From the NCBI GenBank assembly GCA_002423105.1, contig DIUT01000020.1:1-18830 (forward strand): 18,830 nt of DNA, given 5' to 3'. Positions 6,999 to 15,228 of this stretch are shown here, piece by piece. The notes under the pieces were generated by a model, which saw only the letters and a list, made by a program, of their open reading frames with translations, was not told the DNA's origin and searched no databases. Source of the DNA: Geobacter sp. UBA6151 (GTDB taxonomy: Bacteria > Desulfobacterota > Desulfuromonadia > Geobacterales > Pseudopelobacteraceae). Positions within the stretch are counted from its first letter, which is position 1. Each line of letters opens with the position of its first letter. The position numbers and the translations under genes are program-made.

Positions 6999-9900
6999 TT
7001 ATTTTTGTGCTTTTTCAGCATTGTTGATCTCCGTCTCCCACAGTGCCGATTCCGTGCGCAGTTCCGGCTGGTACATGGGCCAGAGCGCCGCTGGCAGCGC
7101 CGTAACCCGGCCTGCCAGCTCCGGGCTGATCACGGTCCGGAATTCATGGCGTCCCGCTGGCAATTGCCCAATGAACCAGGCGGTCAGGCGGTCCCGCTGT
7201 TCCAACTGTTCATACCAGCTGCGGTACCAGGCCTGGTGCGCATAGCGCGGGTCACTATCGGTGCGGCGCAGCTCAAACCCCGCGGGCAGTGGATTCTCCA
7301 GGATGACGTATTCCAGGGATTTGCGGTTTTCCACCACCAGCCGCAGTTCGATATCCTCACCCACACGCACTGCTTCCCCTGCTGCCAGCGGCTGATATTC
7401 CTGCCGCCACTGCTCCCCGTCCTTGACGCTCTTGATCCGGTAAGCCTGCCGGGTCAAACTGATCCCATCAGCCTTGGCTGTTGCCTGGGGAGGCGCCAGC
7501 CAGTGCAGCGTAACTGCCAGATGACCGCCGCCAGCGGCAGAGTCCCGCACCAAAGTCAGCCGGTTCTCTCCCGGCAGGGCAGGCAGAGTCAGGGTGGTTT
7601 TTCCGGCAATGAGTTTGCCACCAGCCACTTGATAATGCTCTTTTTCCACGCCGTTGTGCAGCAGGCGGGCACTGTAGGCGCTGTTCAACTCATTGGTGGC
7701 ACCAAGATAGTCGGTCAGGGCGATGACTGCTCCGGCTGAGGCTGCGGTGTTGCGCCACCAGCCGCCCCCCTGCTGGCGGGAGAGGTAGCGGACCAGGGCC
7801 GGGGTCAGCGGGTCGCCGGGGGCGATCCGTGACAGTGCTGATAGCAGGCTGGCAGTGGTTTCAAGGGCTGATCCGCCCCAGCCGGTTTCTGCGGCTGTCG
7901 CCACAAAACCGGCGCTGCCTTCATGGCGGACGTTCTGTTTCACCCCCTCCAGCAGCTTCAGCGCTTCACCACGATTACCCCGGTTGGCAAGGGCTTCGGC
8001 AAAGGCGATGCGGGCCTGTGGCGACAGCTCCGGCAGCAGTTTGAACAGCCGTTTTTCAGCAGCATCATTGCCGACTCCGTGGGCGGTCAGGGCTTGGTAG
8101 AGCGTGGCCGTGGCGTTGGGCGCTGATTCTGTCAGCAACTTCTGCAGAGCTTCAATGCCCTGGTTGAGCATCTGCTGGTCAACGGCAGTGCCGCTTTGCT
8201 TGATCACGGCCAGTCCCTGCATGGCCAGCGCGGTCATCTCCGGCCGGACCGGACCCTGCTTCCACCAGCCCCATCCTCCCTCATCCTGTTGCAGTTCCGC
8301 AAGACGTTTCAGGCCCTTTGCCAGGATATCCGGCAGTTGCTGTTCCATCTCCGTCGGAAGTGTCCGACCCTGCTGCTGTAGTACCGTGCGGGCATGCACC
8401 AGCGGAACAAAGCGGGAGACGGTTTGCTCCACGCAGCCGTAGGGGAAGCGCAGCAGCTGCTCCAGAGCCGGTAGCAGGCTGTCGGCCAGGGTTGGTGCAA
8501 ACTGCACAGTCAACGTGCCGCTTCCGGCCAGGGCGTTGTCCGGCAGGTTGAGGCTGGTCTCTCCCCTGTTCTCCTGCAGGTCCAGCCCGGCGGTCCGCTC
8601 CCGCTGCAGGGCGCGGGGCAGCACCGGCAGTTCAAGTTCAAGGGCATCCTTACCCTCATCGCCCTTGGCCATGAATTTGAGGCTGGCTGTTCCGGCGTTT
8701 GCTGCTTCCACGGTCAGGTCCCGGCGCAGTGAACTGTGTGCCTTCAGGGTGTCGCTAAAGGAGGTTTCCGGCAGCAGGGTCAGCCCCGTGGCCTCAAAAC
8801 GGCCCTGGACCTGCTGGTCCTTGCCGCTTGCGTCATTGATGATTCCCGGTATCTGAAGCCTGTCACCCACAACCATGAAGCGGGGCGGACTCAGGCGGGC
8901 CATGAACGGCAGGCGGGTGATGAAGGTGGCCTGGCCGCTGCCGAACTGATGGTCGGTTGTGTGGCCGATGGCGGTGGCCCGCCAGGTGGTCAGGTTGTCC
9001 GGCAGCGGGATTTCCGCGTGTGCCGTGCCGTCTGTGCCGGAAAGCAGCAGCGGGAACCAGCCAGCGGTGTCCTTGAACAGTTTGCGCACCTTGATACCGT
9101 TCAGTTCATCCTCCGGCGCGGCGATCATTTTGTCCTTTGAGGCACCCCCCAGATAGACCCGCGGAAAGGAGTGCAGGGTCTGCACCAGATGCTCCCGGCG
9201 GCCCCGGAAAAAGCGGTAGATATCTTCCCTGGTTTCCGGGGCAACGGCAAAGATCGCCTCATCTACCACCGCCAATGACAGCTCCGCCGCAACCGGTGTG
9301 CTGCCGGAGGTTGTCGTGATCTTCACCCGCGCCGTGTCGCCGGGGGCATAGACCGGCTGTGCCGGGGTCACCGTCACCCCCAGCTTGCCCGGTTCCAGAT
9401 CAATCTTCAACAGGCCGGTGCGCTGATAAAACCGGCCGCCATGCACGGCTACCACGGAAACATGGATGTTGGGAGCCAGTTCGGCAGTGACCGGAATTTC
9501 CACCACCTGGACGGCATCGCTCAGGGCAACGATCCGGTGCTGATGAATCCGCCGTCCCTCCAGGGTCAGCAGCAGTGAGGCGCCGGTGGCCGGGGTGCGC
9601 AGAATCAGCCGGGCTGTGTCTCCCGGTTTGTAGCTTTTCTTGTCAAACTCCGCCTCCAGCTCCCGGTAACTGCTGTTCCAGAGGCTGCCCTCGTTCCAGA
9701 CCCAGGCAAAGCTGTCGTTGTAACTGCGCCGCTTCTCGCTGTCCTGCGCCACGGCCCGCAGCCGGTAGAAACCGGATGCCGGGAAGGTGTAGGCAAGCCG
9801 CACGACGCCGTCTTCAGCGGTGATTCCGTGCAGGCTGGCGGTCTGCTGCCAGTTGTGGGAGCGGCTCTTTTTGTCGTAGATCTGGCGCTCCACAAGCAGG

Positions 9901-12119
9901 GAGACGGGGCTGCCCTTTTGGGGGCTGTCCAGCCAGTCGCTGACCCGGATGGTAAACGTGCCCGCCTTGCCCGGTGCAAGCAGGTACTGCTCCCCCTTGA
10001 TGCCGACCTTCACCAGGGAGGGAACCACGGTGAAGCCGGTTTCTCCGCTGACCTGACGGGAGGAGAGGTCAATGACATCCGCTTCAACCCGGTAGCCGGT
10101 GGCGATCTCGTGGCTTTTGGCCTGGACATTAATGGTGAGCTCGCCATTGTGATCCAGCAGTCCTGCACCTTCGCCCAGGAAATCACTGTAACCGCCGAAG
10201 GCGTGTCCTTCGCCGCCAAAACCATTCCCTGTCTCCTGATCCGGCTCGTAGGGCTCCGAGTAAACCCGCCAGGTGACCTTGGCACCAGCCACCGGAGAAC
10301 CGAAATAGTAGCGGGCGGAAAGCTGTACCGGGACCGTGCTGCCTGCCAGATGAAAGCGGTCGGACTGGCGCAGCTTTACCTCAAACTCCGGTTTGCGGTA
10401 CTCCAGCACTTGGAAACTACCCTGCCAGCGGGCAGTTCCCTGGGAGGCGCTGATGGTGTAATAGCCCAGGCCCGGCGTTGCCGGAAGCTGGTACGAGCCA
10501 TGGAACGAACCGGATGGTACGGGAGTGACGGTGGCTTCATGCACGGTCTTGTCACCGGCGTCGGTGATTTTGATCTGCACCGGATCAACGGTGGGCAGTT
10601 GATAGCTGTCGTCCTTGGTGCGGCGGAAAATCCCTTTGAAAAACAGTTCCTGGCCGGGGCGATAGACGGTGCGCTCGGTGTAGAGGTAACCTTTGATATC
10701 ACTGTTTTTAGTGTCTGCTGACTGTTTATTGCCAAGGGTGAGCAGCGCCAGACTGTCGCCGCTCCTGGCGATGATGGTTGTTCCCAGCCTGGACCTGTCC
10801 CAGTTTGCCGTGCCGTTGGCGTCTGTTTTCAGGGATGTCTGATTGCCGGACAACAACACGTCTTTCAACGGTGCGCCGGAGAGCAGGTCAACGGCGTAGA
10901 GCAGGGTTTCCTGTGGCGCAACCTTGGCCACAAGCCCCAGGCGAGTCACCAGAAAAGCGATGCGGGCCGACGCGCCGTCACCTTCCAGGGTCAGCAGATA
11001 GGGGCCGGGGAGCAGCGGCGGCAGGGTAAAACGGCCACGGCTGCGGACAGAACTCTTGCCTTGTTTCAAGGTCACCGCTAGCCGTTGTGCCACGGTCAGG
11101 GTTGCGGCGTCGATTTTTTCAGGTTCGGCAAGCGTTACTGTACCGTCAATGATCCTCTCCCGGGGAATCTTGAACAGGGTGGCGGTGGCGCGTTTGGTCC
11201 AGAGTCCGTAAGCCTGCATCTTGACCGGCTTGCCCGGCAGGAATATATCGCCACGCTCCTCGATTTCAACAGAGGGGGGGCGGGTGACCGCCTGCAACTG
11301 CACCGCTTGACGCTCCCCTTCGCCAAGTTCCAGCGTCGTCTCAACACGTTGCATCCGCTCATCATCCACGGCGATGGTGTATCTGCCAGGTGGCAGTCCA
11401 GCCAGTTCAACGGTCCCATCACCGGCTGTCTTTCCGTTGCGCCAGACCGTTGCGCCGGAAAGGCTGACGGTAATACCGGAGGGGCTGGCAAGTCTGCTGC
11501 CTTTTTGGAGCGACACCGTGACCAGCGCCGTGGCGGCCCGCCGTAGGGTCAGGTTGCCCAGATCCTTTGTCTGACCGGCAGTCAACTGGATATAGAATGA
11601 TTTTTCCAGGGTCCAACCTGCTTGCTGCACGGTAAGATCCTGTCCGCGGCTGTCCAACCCGCTCACCGTAAAGCGGCCGTCAGTATCACTCTGCACCGGA
11701 AATATTTCACCCACCAGCAACTGTATGCCCGGCAGGGGACGTCCTTCACGGTCCACCAGCCGTCCCTGCAGCGTGGCTGCCTTGTTCAGCCAGACCGTGA
11801 GCGCAGCCTGCTGCGAACCGCCAACCGAGACAAAGCCGCTGGCCAGACCAAACCCTTCGGCTTTAAGCAGATAGCGGTAGAAACCTTTGACAAGCCGGGT
11901 CTGCCCGGTACCATCGGCCTGTAGTACCAGGGTTGCGGCACGCGGTTGTCCCTGCCGGTTGGCGTCCAGAAACTCCACCGAAGCGCCGGGCACCGGACGG
12001 TTGGTTTCCGAAGCCCTGACCGAGACCTCCACGGGGTAGGAAGCCGGTGCGGCATTACCTGAAGAAATCATGGCCAACAACATGAAACAACTGATGAAAA
12101 TTGTGAGCAGACGGGACAT
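6999..12119 (-). CDS. Alpha-2-macroglobulin family protein, exported, thioester-type
   Basis: A 1706-aa periplasmic protease-trapping protein of the bacterial alpha-2-macroglobulin family. The signal peptide runs to about residue 24 (LLAMISSGNAA). Three carboxypeptidase-regulatory-like beta domains follow in about 30-280, then the MG2 region (YTERTVYRPGQELFFKG), the A2M domain (VVDEAIFAV; LPDNLTTWRATAIG) and the thioester CVEQ in FPYGCVEQTVSRF (Cys1229, bases 8433-8435). A terpenoid-cyclase-like helical domain and a C-terminal receptor-binding-like domain end it. The intact CxEQ implies a covalent trap. The start at 12119 (MSRLL) has GAGGTG 6 nt upstream; an ATG at 12131 overlapping the upstream stop is an alternative. 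E. coli YfhM is a lipoprotein paired with PBP1C; here there is no lipobox and no pbpC. It is co-transcribed with the two upstream genes. Confidence 0.93.
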   Translation of the reverse strand: MSRLLTIFISCFMLLAMISSGNAAPASYPVEVSVRASETNRPVPGASVEFLDANRQGQPRAATLVLQADGTGQTRLVKGFYRYLLKAEGFGLASGFVSVGGSQQAALTVWLNKAATLQGRLVDREGRPLPGIQLLVGEIFPVQSDTDGRFTVSGLDSRGQDLTVQQAGWTLEKSFYIQLTAGQTKDLGNLTLRRAATALVTVSLQKGSRLASPSGITVSLSGATVWRNGKTAGDGTVELAGLPPGRYTIAVDDERMQRVETTLELGEGERQAVQLQAVTRPPSVEIEERGDIFLPGKPVKMQAYGLWTKRATATLFKIPRERIIDGTVTLAEPEKIDAATLTVAQRLAVTLKQGKSSVRSRGRFTLPPLLPGPYLLTLEGDGASARIAFLVTRLGLVAKVAPQETLLYAVDLLSGAPLKDVLLSGNQTSLKTDANGTANWDRSRLGTTIIARSGDSLALLTLGNKQSADTKNSDIKGYLYTERTVYRPGQELFFKGIFRRTKDDSYQLPTVDPVQIKITDAGDKTVHEATVTPVPSGSFHGSYQLPATPGLGYYTISASQGTARWQGSFQVLEYRKPEFEVKLRQSDRFHLAGSTVPVQLSARYYFGSPVAGAKVTWRVYSEPYEPDQETGNGFGGEGHAFGGYSDFLGEGAGLLDHNGELTINVQAKSHEIATGYRVEADVIDLSSRQVSGETGFTVVPSLVKVGIKGEQYLLAPGKAGTFTIRVSDWLDSPQKGSPVSLLVERQIYDKKSRSHNWQQTASLHGITAEDGVVRLAYTFPASGFYRLRAVAQDSEKRRSYNDSFAWVWNEGSLWNSSYRELEAEFDKKSYKPGDTARLILRTPATGASLLLTLEGRRIHQHRIVALSDAVQVVEIPVTAELAPNIHVSVVAVHGGRFYQRTGLLKIDLEPGKLGVTVTPAQPVYAPGDTARVKITTTSGSTPVAAELSLAVVDEAIFAVAPETREDIYRFFRGRREHLVQTLHSFPRVYLGGASKDKMIAAPEDELNGIKVRKLFKDTAGWFPLLLSGTDGTAHAEIPLPDNLTTWRATAIGHTTDHQFGSGQATFITRLPFMARLSPPRFMVVGDRLQIPGIINDASGKDQQVQGRFEATGLTLLPETSFSDTLKAHSSLRRDLTVEAANAGTASLKFMAKGDEGKDALELELPVLPRALQRERTAGLDLQENRGETSLNLPDNALAGSGTLTVQFAPTLADSLLPALEQLLRFPYGCVEQTVSRFVPLVHARTVLQQQGRTLPTEMEQQLPDILAKGLKRLAELQQDEGGWGWWKQGPVRPEMTALAMQGLAVIKQSGTAVDQQMLNQGIEALQKLLTESAPNATATLYQALTAHGVGNDAAEKRLFKLLPELSPQARIAFAEALANRGNRGEALKLLEGVKQNVRHEGSAGFVATAAETGWGGSALETTASLLSALSRIAPGDPLTPALVRYLSRQQGGGWWRNTAASAGAVIALTDYLGATNELNSAYSARLLHNGVEKEHYQVAGGKLIAGKTTLTLPALPGENRLTLVRDSAAGGGHLAVTLHWLAPPQATAKADGISLTRQAYRIKSVKDGEQWRQEYQPLAAGEAVRVGEDIELRLVVENRKSLEYVILENPLPAGFELRRTDSDPRYAHQAWYRSWYEQLEQRDRLTAWFIGQLPAGRHEFRTVISPELAGRVTALPAALWPMYQPELRTESALWETEINNAEKAQK

Positions 12120-12127
12120 GGCACACC

Positions 12128-12715
12128 TCATTGTTGATCTCTGATGACGGTTGCTGAAAAGCGGTACAAGCGCACGTCTTTTGCGTCGCCGGTCAGTCCC
12201 AGGCGGGCCAGGGCGCTGCGCAGGGCATAGGCGGCGGTCTTGGCCTCGCCGGGAACAATTGCTACTCCGTTGCCGTCCGGGGCTTCCACAAAAAGCCCGT
12301 GGCGGGATGGGTCCAGTGTGCGCAGGCTGCTGATCCTTTGCAGCAGACCGGGCAGGGTGATCTGCACCTGGCTGTCAGTGGCCTGCTCCGGAGTAATCTG
12401 TCGGGCACGGGGGTCGTTTTTCAGGGCCAGACGGATATTCTCGCGGACCTCATCCGCCAGGCTGGCGGTGCGGGGACTGAAGCCGCCGAAACAGGCAAAC
12501 ACCTTGCCGTTATGGAAAAAGGTGACGAAACAGGCGCGCTGGATAGTCTGGGCAACCTGCGGCGCAACGGGCTGGTCAGCGATGCCGATCCGATGCAGCA
12601 GTGCTGCTCTGGCGTATGCCGCCAATGCCCGCTGCTCAGCGCTCTCCATGCCGGAACACCAGGCGGGAAGGGCTGTCAGCGCCAGCACCACTATCAGGAT
12701 ACAAGCCGTGCGCAT
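12128..12715 (-). CDS. AMMECR1-like exported protein
   Basis: A 195-aa protein with an N-terminal signal peptide (cleavage probably near residues 19-22, LPAWCSG). The core from about residue 60 follows the AMMECR1 pattern: ACFVTFFHNGKVFACFGGF, then EVRENIRLALKNDPRA, VQITLPGLLQRISSL, LDPSRHGLFVE and a Gly/Ile-rich strand before the end. AMMECR1 proteins normally carry RGCIG where this one has FACFGG, and they are normally cytosolic, so this is a divergent exported version. It lies 12 nt after the VanW gene and directly before the A2M gene, where the stop overlaps a possible upstream ATG. The role is unknown; context suggests a periplasmic function. A weak ribosome binding site makes coupling to the VanW gene likely. 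Confidence 0.7.
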   Translation of the reverse strand: MRTACILIVVLALTALPAWCSGMESAEQRALAAYARAALLHRIGIADQPVAPQVAQTIQRACFVTFFHNGKVFACFGGFSPRTASLADEVRENIRLALKNDPRARQITPEQATDSQVQITLPGLLQRISSLRTLDPSRHGLFVEAPDGNGVAIVPGEAKTAAYALRSALARLGLTGDAKDVRLYRFSATVIRDQQ

Positions 12716-12727
12716 CTGGTTATCCGA

Positions 12728-13483
12728 TCATTGGCCGATGATCCGGCTGGGGGCAGGGTAGGTGTCCTCGGAAAGCAGTTCTTCCCTGGCACCCGCTGTA
12801 TCATGCATGATTCGGCGGGCAGTGACCCGGTAGCCGGGCGCTCCGGCTTGCCTGTTCGTCTGGGCGGCGCTTCTGACAATGGTTTCGGCAGGCAGTTGGC
12901 TGCGCGTTGTGATGATCTCCGTCCTGAACGGCTGCGCAACGGGAGCGTTGAAGGATGCGCTCAGGCGATCCCGGCTGATGCCCACCCGCAGTTGCAGCGG
13001 GTGCGGGAAGGGATTGCCCAGTTTCAGATCTTTGCGCCAGGAGGAGATGGTGGCATCGCGCCCCGGCGGCACATGGCCCACGGCCCGGGAATGGGGGTGC
13101 CGCTCCAGCACAGTCATGCCTGCCTGTAATCCGGCGTTGTAGATGGTGGAAGCCAGCTGGCAGATGCCGCCGCCGGGGGTATCCTGCAACAGGCCCTGTG
13201 CATCAATGTGCGGGGCGGCGGCATAACCTTTGCCGCGCTCCCGTGCGCCAATCCGTTCGTTAAAGCTGAATACGCCACCGGGAGGGATCACCAGACCATC
13301 CAGATCGCGGGCGGCAATGATGCTGTTGTGACGCTGCTGGGCAGAGCGGGCGGTCAGGGAGGTGGCGAACCCGCCCCACAGGTAGGTAAAGGCGGCATTC
13401 TCTCCGGCATGAAGGAGGCTCTCCTGAGCAAGCAGACAAAAGGCAAGAGCTAGCCCTGCAATGATCTGAACTATCCGGGACAT
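12728..13483 (-). CDS. VanW domain-containing exported protein
   Basis: A 251-aa protein with a signal peptide (about residues 1-26) and a complete VanW domain. Motifs in order are RDLDGLVIPPGGVFSFNERIG, PGGGICQLASTIYNA (Cys108), ERHPHSRAVGHVPPGRDATISW-like and KLGNPFPHPLQL. VanW is an accessory protein of vancomycin resistance clusters, but the domain is widespread and its biochemistry is unsettled; a cell-wall role is the usual guess. This is not evidence of glycopeptide resistance, because no vanHAX genes are present. The ATG at 13483 has GGAG 8 nt upstream. It is the first gene of the VanW > AMMECR1-like > A2M operon. Confidence 0.88.
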   Translation of the reverse strand: MSRIVQIIAGLALAFCLLAQESLLHAGENAAFTYLWGGFATSLTARSAQQRHNSIIAARDLDGLVIPPGGVFSFNERIGARERGKGYAAAPHIDAQGLLQDTPGGGICQLASTIYNAGLQAGMTVLERHPHSRAVGHVPPGRDATISSWRKDLKLGNPFPHPLQLRVGISRDRLSASFNAPVAQPFRTEIITTRSQLPAETIVRSAAQTNRQAGAPGYRVTARRIMHDTAGAREELLSEDTYPAPSRIIGQ

Positions 13484-13501
13484 GACGCTGGCTCCGTATA
13501 A

Positions 13502-13551
13502 CTGAAAGATACCCTGTAAACTTGATTTGTTATTCTATCACGTTCTTTCAG
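13502..13551. promoter_or_regulatory. Inverted repeat upstream of the VanW operon
   Basis: CTGAAAGA (13502-13509) and TCTTTCAG (13544-13551) form 8-bp inverted arms 34 nt apart, in the leader/promoter region of the VanW gene. A perfect 10-bp palindrome, GTAGCGCTAC, lies at 13557-13566. No convincing -35/-10 pair could be chosen. Either site could be an operator. Confidence 0.3.
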
Positions 13552-13580
13552 GTTTGGTAGCGCTACACCATGGCGTAGAT

Positions 13581-13621
13581 GAGTAAAAATACAAAGCCCC
13601 GCAACAGGGTTGCAGGGCTTT
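13581..13621 (-). terminator. Rho-independent terminator of the tetra-cysteine protein gene
   Basis: On the minus strand, AAAGCCCTGCAA pairs with TTGCGGGGCTTT (12 bp including one G-U, bases 13593-13604 and 13610-13621). The loop has 5 nt and the tail GTATTTTTAC follows. It lies 32 nt after the stop of the 80-aa gene. Confidence 0.88.
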
Positions 13622-13653
13622 GACAGGCGTAATGTCAATTCATGTTGAGCAGG

Positions 13654-13896
13654 TTACTTCTTTTTACCCTTCTCCATCAGGCAGGCGTCAAGCTCCTTGC
13701 CAACCTTCTTGCCTTCGGCCTTGCACTCTGCAAGGGCCTTGTTAAAGGCTTCACAGCGTGCTTTCTTTTTGGCATCGGTCAGTTTTGAGCAATCGCGGGG
13801 CTGATCATTGTTCATGGCCCGCACTTCTGCCTGTACTGCCGTCGCCAGAACACTAATCGAGAAACAAACCACAAGAACCTTGATGATACGTTTCAT
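13654..13896 (-). CDS. Small exported tetra-cysteine protein
   Basis: An 80-aa protein with a typical signal peptide (MKRIIKVLVVCFSISVLATAVQA, cleavage near residue 23). The mature part has about 57 aa and is very rich in Lys, Glu and Ala. It has four cysteines spaced C-x11-C-x9-C-x13-C (Cys36, 48, 58, 72), suggesting two disulfides or metal binding in a short helical protein. It vaguely recalls PsiF-type repeats, but I cannot assign it. Expression signals are strong: AAAGGAG at 13903-13909, 6 nt before the ATG, and its own terminator. It is monocistronic. Confidence 0.8.
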   Translation of the reverse strand: MKRIIKVLVVCFSISVLATAVQAEVRAMNNDQPRDCSKLTDAKKKARCEAFNKALAECKAEGKKVGKELDACLMEKGKKK

Positions 13897-14042
13897 TTTT
13901 CGCTCCTTTGCTGCGAGATTTTGTGCAATCTATCACACTCCCGGAAAAACAACAGTTTATTCTATTGGAGAGGTTTATCGGGCCGATTCCGTTGTATGTT
14001 GTTGCGTGAATTCCAGACTAGACTGCGCTATATAGAAACATC

Positions 14043-14468
14043 ATGTTCCATAATCTCCATCCATACCGTGTTGAAACAGACTGCCGCAGCTGCCATGACG
14101 CTCCGTCAGGCCGGATGCTGCTGGCTATCCGCCAATTCAACAGCGGACAGTGGTATGAATGCCACGAAACCCTGGAAGCTTTGTGGCTGGAGGAACCGGG
14201 TGAGGTGCGGGATTTCTACCAGGGGCTTGTCCAGATTGCGATTGCCCTGCATCACTGGCGCAACGGTAACTTTAACGGAGCGCTGAAGCTGCTGGACGGC
14301 GGTGGCGGCTACCTGAAGCGGGTAGCCACTCCCTGTCTCTGGGTGGATGTGGCTGAATTGATCCGGCAGGTAACAAGAGTGCGCGATGAACTGCAACGGC
14401 TCGGGGCAGAGGATATGTCCACGCTCGATGGTGCGCTCATTCCCCGGATCACCACGGTAACCGTATGA
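14043..14468 (+). CDS. DUF309 domain-containing protein
   Basis: A 141-aa cytosolic protein of the DUF309 family. Diagnostic features are FNSGQWYECHETLEALWLEEP (about 32-52, with Cys40-His41-Glu42) and RDFYQGLVQIAIALHHWRNGN (about 56-76). The family is predicted to be helical and metal-binding, with unknown function. The N-terminus contains CRSCH (14-18); with no signal peptide it is not a haem site. The start at 14043 has no Shine-Dalgarno, and a TATATA at 14029-14034 would place transcription start almost at the ATG, so a leaderless message is possible. The next ATG in frame, at 14115, would remove the N-terminal Cys/His stretch. Confidence 0.88.
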   Translation: MFHNLHPYRVETDCRSCHDAPSGRMLLAIRQFNSGQWYECHETLEALWLEEPGEVRDFYQGLVQIAIALHHWRNGNFNGALKLLDGGGGYLKRVATPCLWVDVAELIRQVTRVRDELQRLGAEDMSTLDGALIPRITTVTV

Positions 14469-14517
14469 CCTGCGCCGACAAGGACCCGATGTTGCACGGA
14501 TCATCATATTGAGGTGT

Positions 14518-14931
14518 TTACCTTTTGTGATGAATACTGCAGGTTCCGCTGTCACACTGATTCCGTTTTGGCAGATACGTTCGAATGCGGGCAAACAGCC
14601 AGTAAGCAATACGGGCAAACCGGTTTAGCAGTGATAATTGGATGGCGCGTCCCATGATGCCGTAGATGGTTGATGGCGGAAATGCCTGCCAGATGGCCCA
14701 GAATGAGTCGATTCCTTTGAATACCTGACCGTCCTGATCAATGGCATGCAGTTGCTGCATGAAATCAGCCAGGGATATCTGGTACGGTACCGGATCAAAG
14801 TCATGGCTGCTGATGTCTATTGCCACCAGCTTCTCTCCATGGTCTTTCTTCAGATAATGCTCGATCTCGGTTGCACAGACGATGCATGCGCCGTCGTAGA
14901 ACACAGTAAGCGGGAATCGTGGCGCTCTCAT
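14518..14931 (-). CDS. DCC family thiol-disulfide oxidoreductase (DUF393)
   Basis: A 137-aa protein of the DCC family, thioredoxin-like proteins of largely unknown substrate. The signature FYDGACIVCATEIEHY gives the CxxC pair Cys16/Cys19 after the conserved Asp13. A later conserved block reads GIDSFWAIWQAFPPSTIYG. The C-terminus carries an extra Cys126-x4-Cys131 and a His-rich tail. The reading frame is open to a TTG at 15009, but the ATG at 14931 places the motif at the usual position and lies 1 nt after the stop of a short upstream ORF, implying coupled translation. No ribosome binding site of its own is visible. It is convergent with DUF309, with 49 nt between. Confidence 0.87.
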   Translation of the reverse strand: MRAPRFPLTVFYDGACIVCATEIEHYLKKDHGEKLVAIDISSHDFDPVPYQISLADFMQQLHAIDQDGQVFKGIDSFWAIWQAFPPSTIYGIMGRAIQLSLLNRFARIAYWLFARIRTYLPKRNQCDSGTCSIHHKR

Positions 14932-14932
14932 G

Positions 14933-15058
14933 CTACACAAGGGGACGCCTCGGTAATCGTGAACCAGGCAACCCGTATGAAGCGTCTGCTGAGTTCCGTT
15001 CTGTATCAAGACGTTTTACTTCGGCCTCCATCTCGTCGTTGTACTGCATCTCGAACAT
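14933..15058 (-). CDS. Small 41-aa ORF translationally coupled to the DCC gene
   Basis: An ATG at 15058 preceded by GGGGAG (15065-15070) at 6 nt opens a 41-aa frame beginning MFEMQYNDEMEAEVKRLDTE. It ends in TAG at 14933, one base before the DCC ATG. The N-terminal half is acidic and helical, the C-terminal half is Pro/Arg-rich. I do not recognise it. The strong ribosome site and the 1-nt junction argue for a leader peptide or small protein; the DCC gene itself has no ribosome site. Confidence 0.45.
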   Translation of the reverse strand: MFEMQYNDEMEAEVKRLDTERNSADASYGLPGSRLPRRPLV

Positions 15059-15149
15059 TTGTAGCTCCCCTGGGTTAATTGACTGCTTACCTTACCTAAT
15101 CCACACGATGAATAATGGCTGGCCCACGCATTGTATCTCAGCAAGCCCG

Positions 15150-15171
15150 GTTTCTTGCAACTTCAAGAAAC
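15150..15171. other. Hairpin in the divergent intergenic region
   Basis: GTTTCTTG (15150-15157) and CAAGAAAC (15164-15171) form a perfect 8-bp stem with a 6-nt loop. An alternative pairing, GCAAG (15141-15145) with CTTGC (15154-15158), excludes it. No T run follows, so it is not a terminator. It lies between divergent small ORFs. The rest of 15072-15228 shows nothing assignable. Confidence 0.35.
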
Positions 15172-15228
15172 GCAGATTACTGCCGATAACTACTACTGAA
15201 TCCCAGGTGAAAGCGAGTGTTGCACAGC

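Noticed and set aside
9828..10721. 297-aa open frame on the + strand inside the A2M gene
   Set aside because: Antisense shadow of a well-supported 1706-aa gene.
12084..12119. Lipobox in the A2M signal peptide
   Set aside because: The only Cys follows FIS, lies too near the N-terminus and precedes more hydrophobic residues; ordinary signal peptidase cleavage after GNAA fits better.
12299..13129. 276-aa open frame on the + strand
   Set aside because: Antisense to the AMMECR1-like and VanW genes, crossing their junction, with no domain; a composition artefact.
14082..14096. CRSCH haem-binding-like motif in the DUF309 protein
   Set aside because: No signal peptide, so cytochrome c maturation would not apply; probably a metal site or chance.
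14932..15009. TTG-initiated extension of the DCC gene
   Set aside because: It adds 26 residues not expected for the family, overlaps the short ORF with the good ribosome site and starts with TTG.
15120..15134. Sigma-54-like TGGC-N8-TTGT element
   Set aside because: The -12 GC is replaced by GT and no activator site or clear target supports it.
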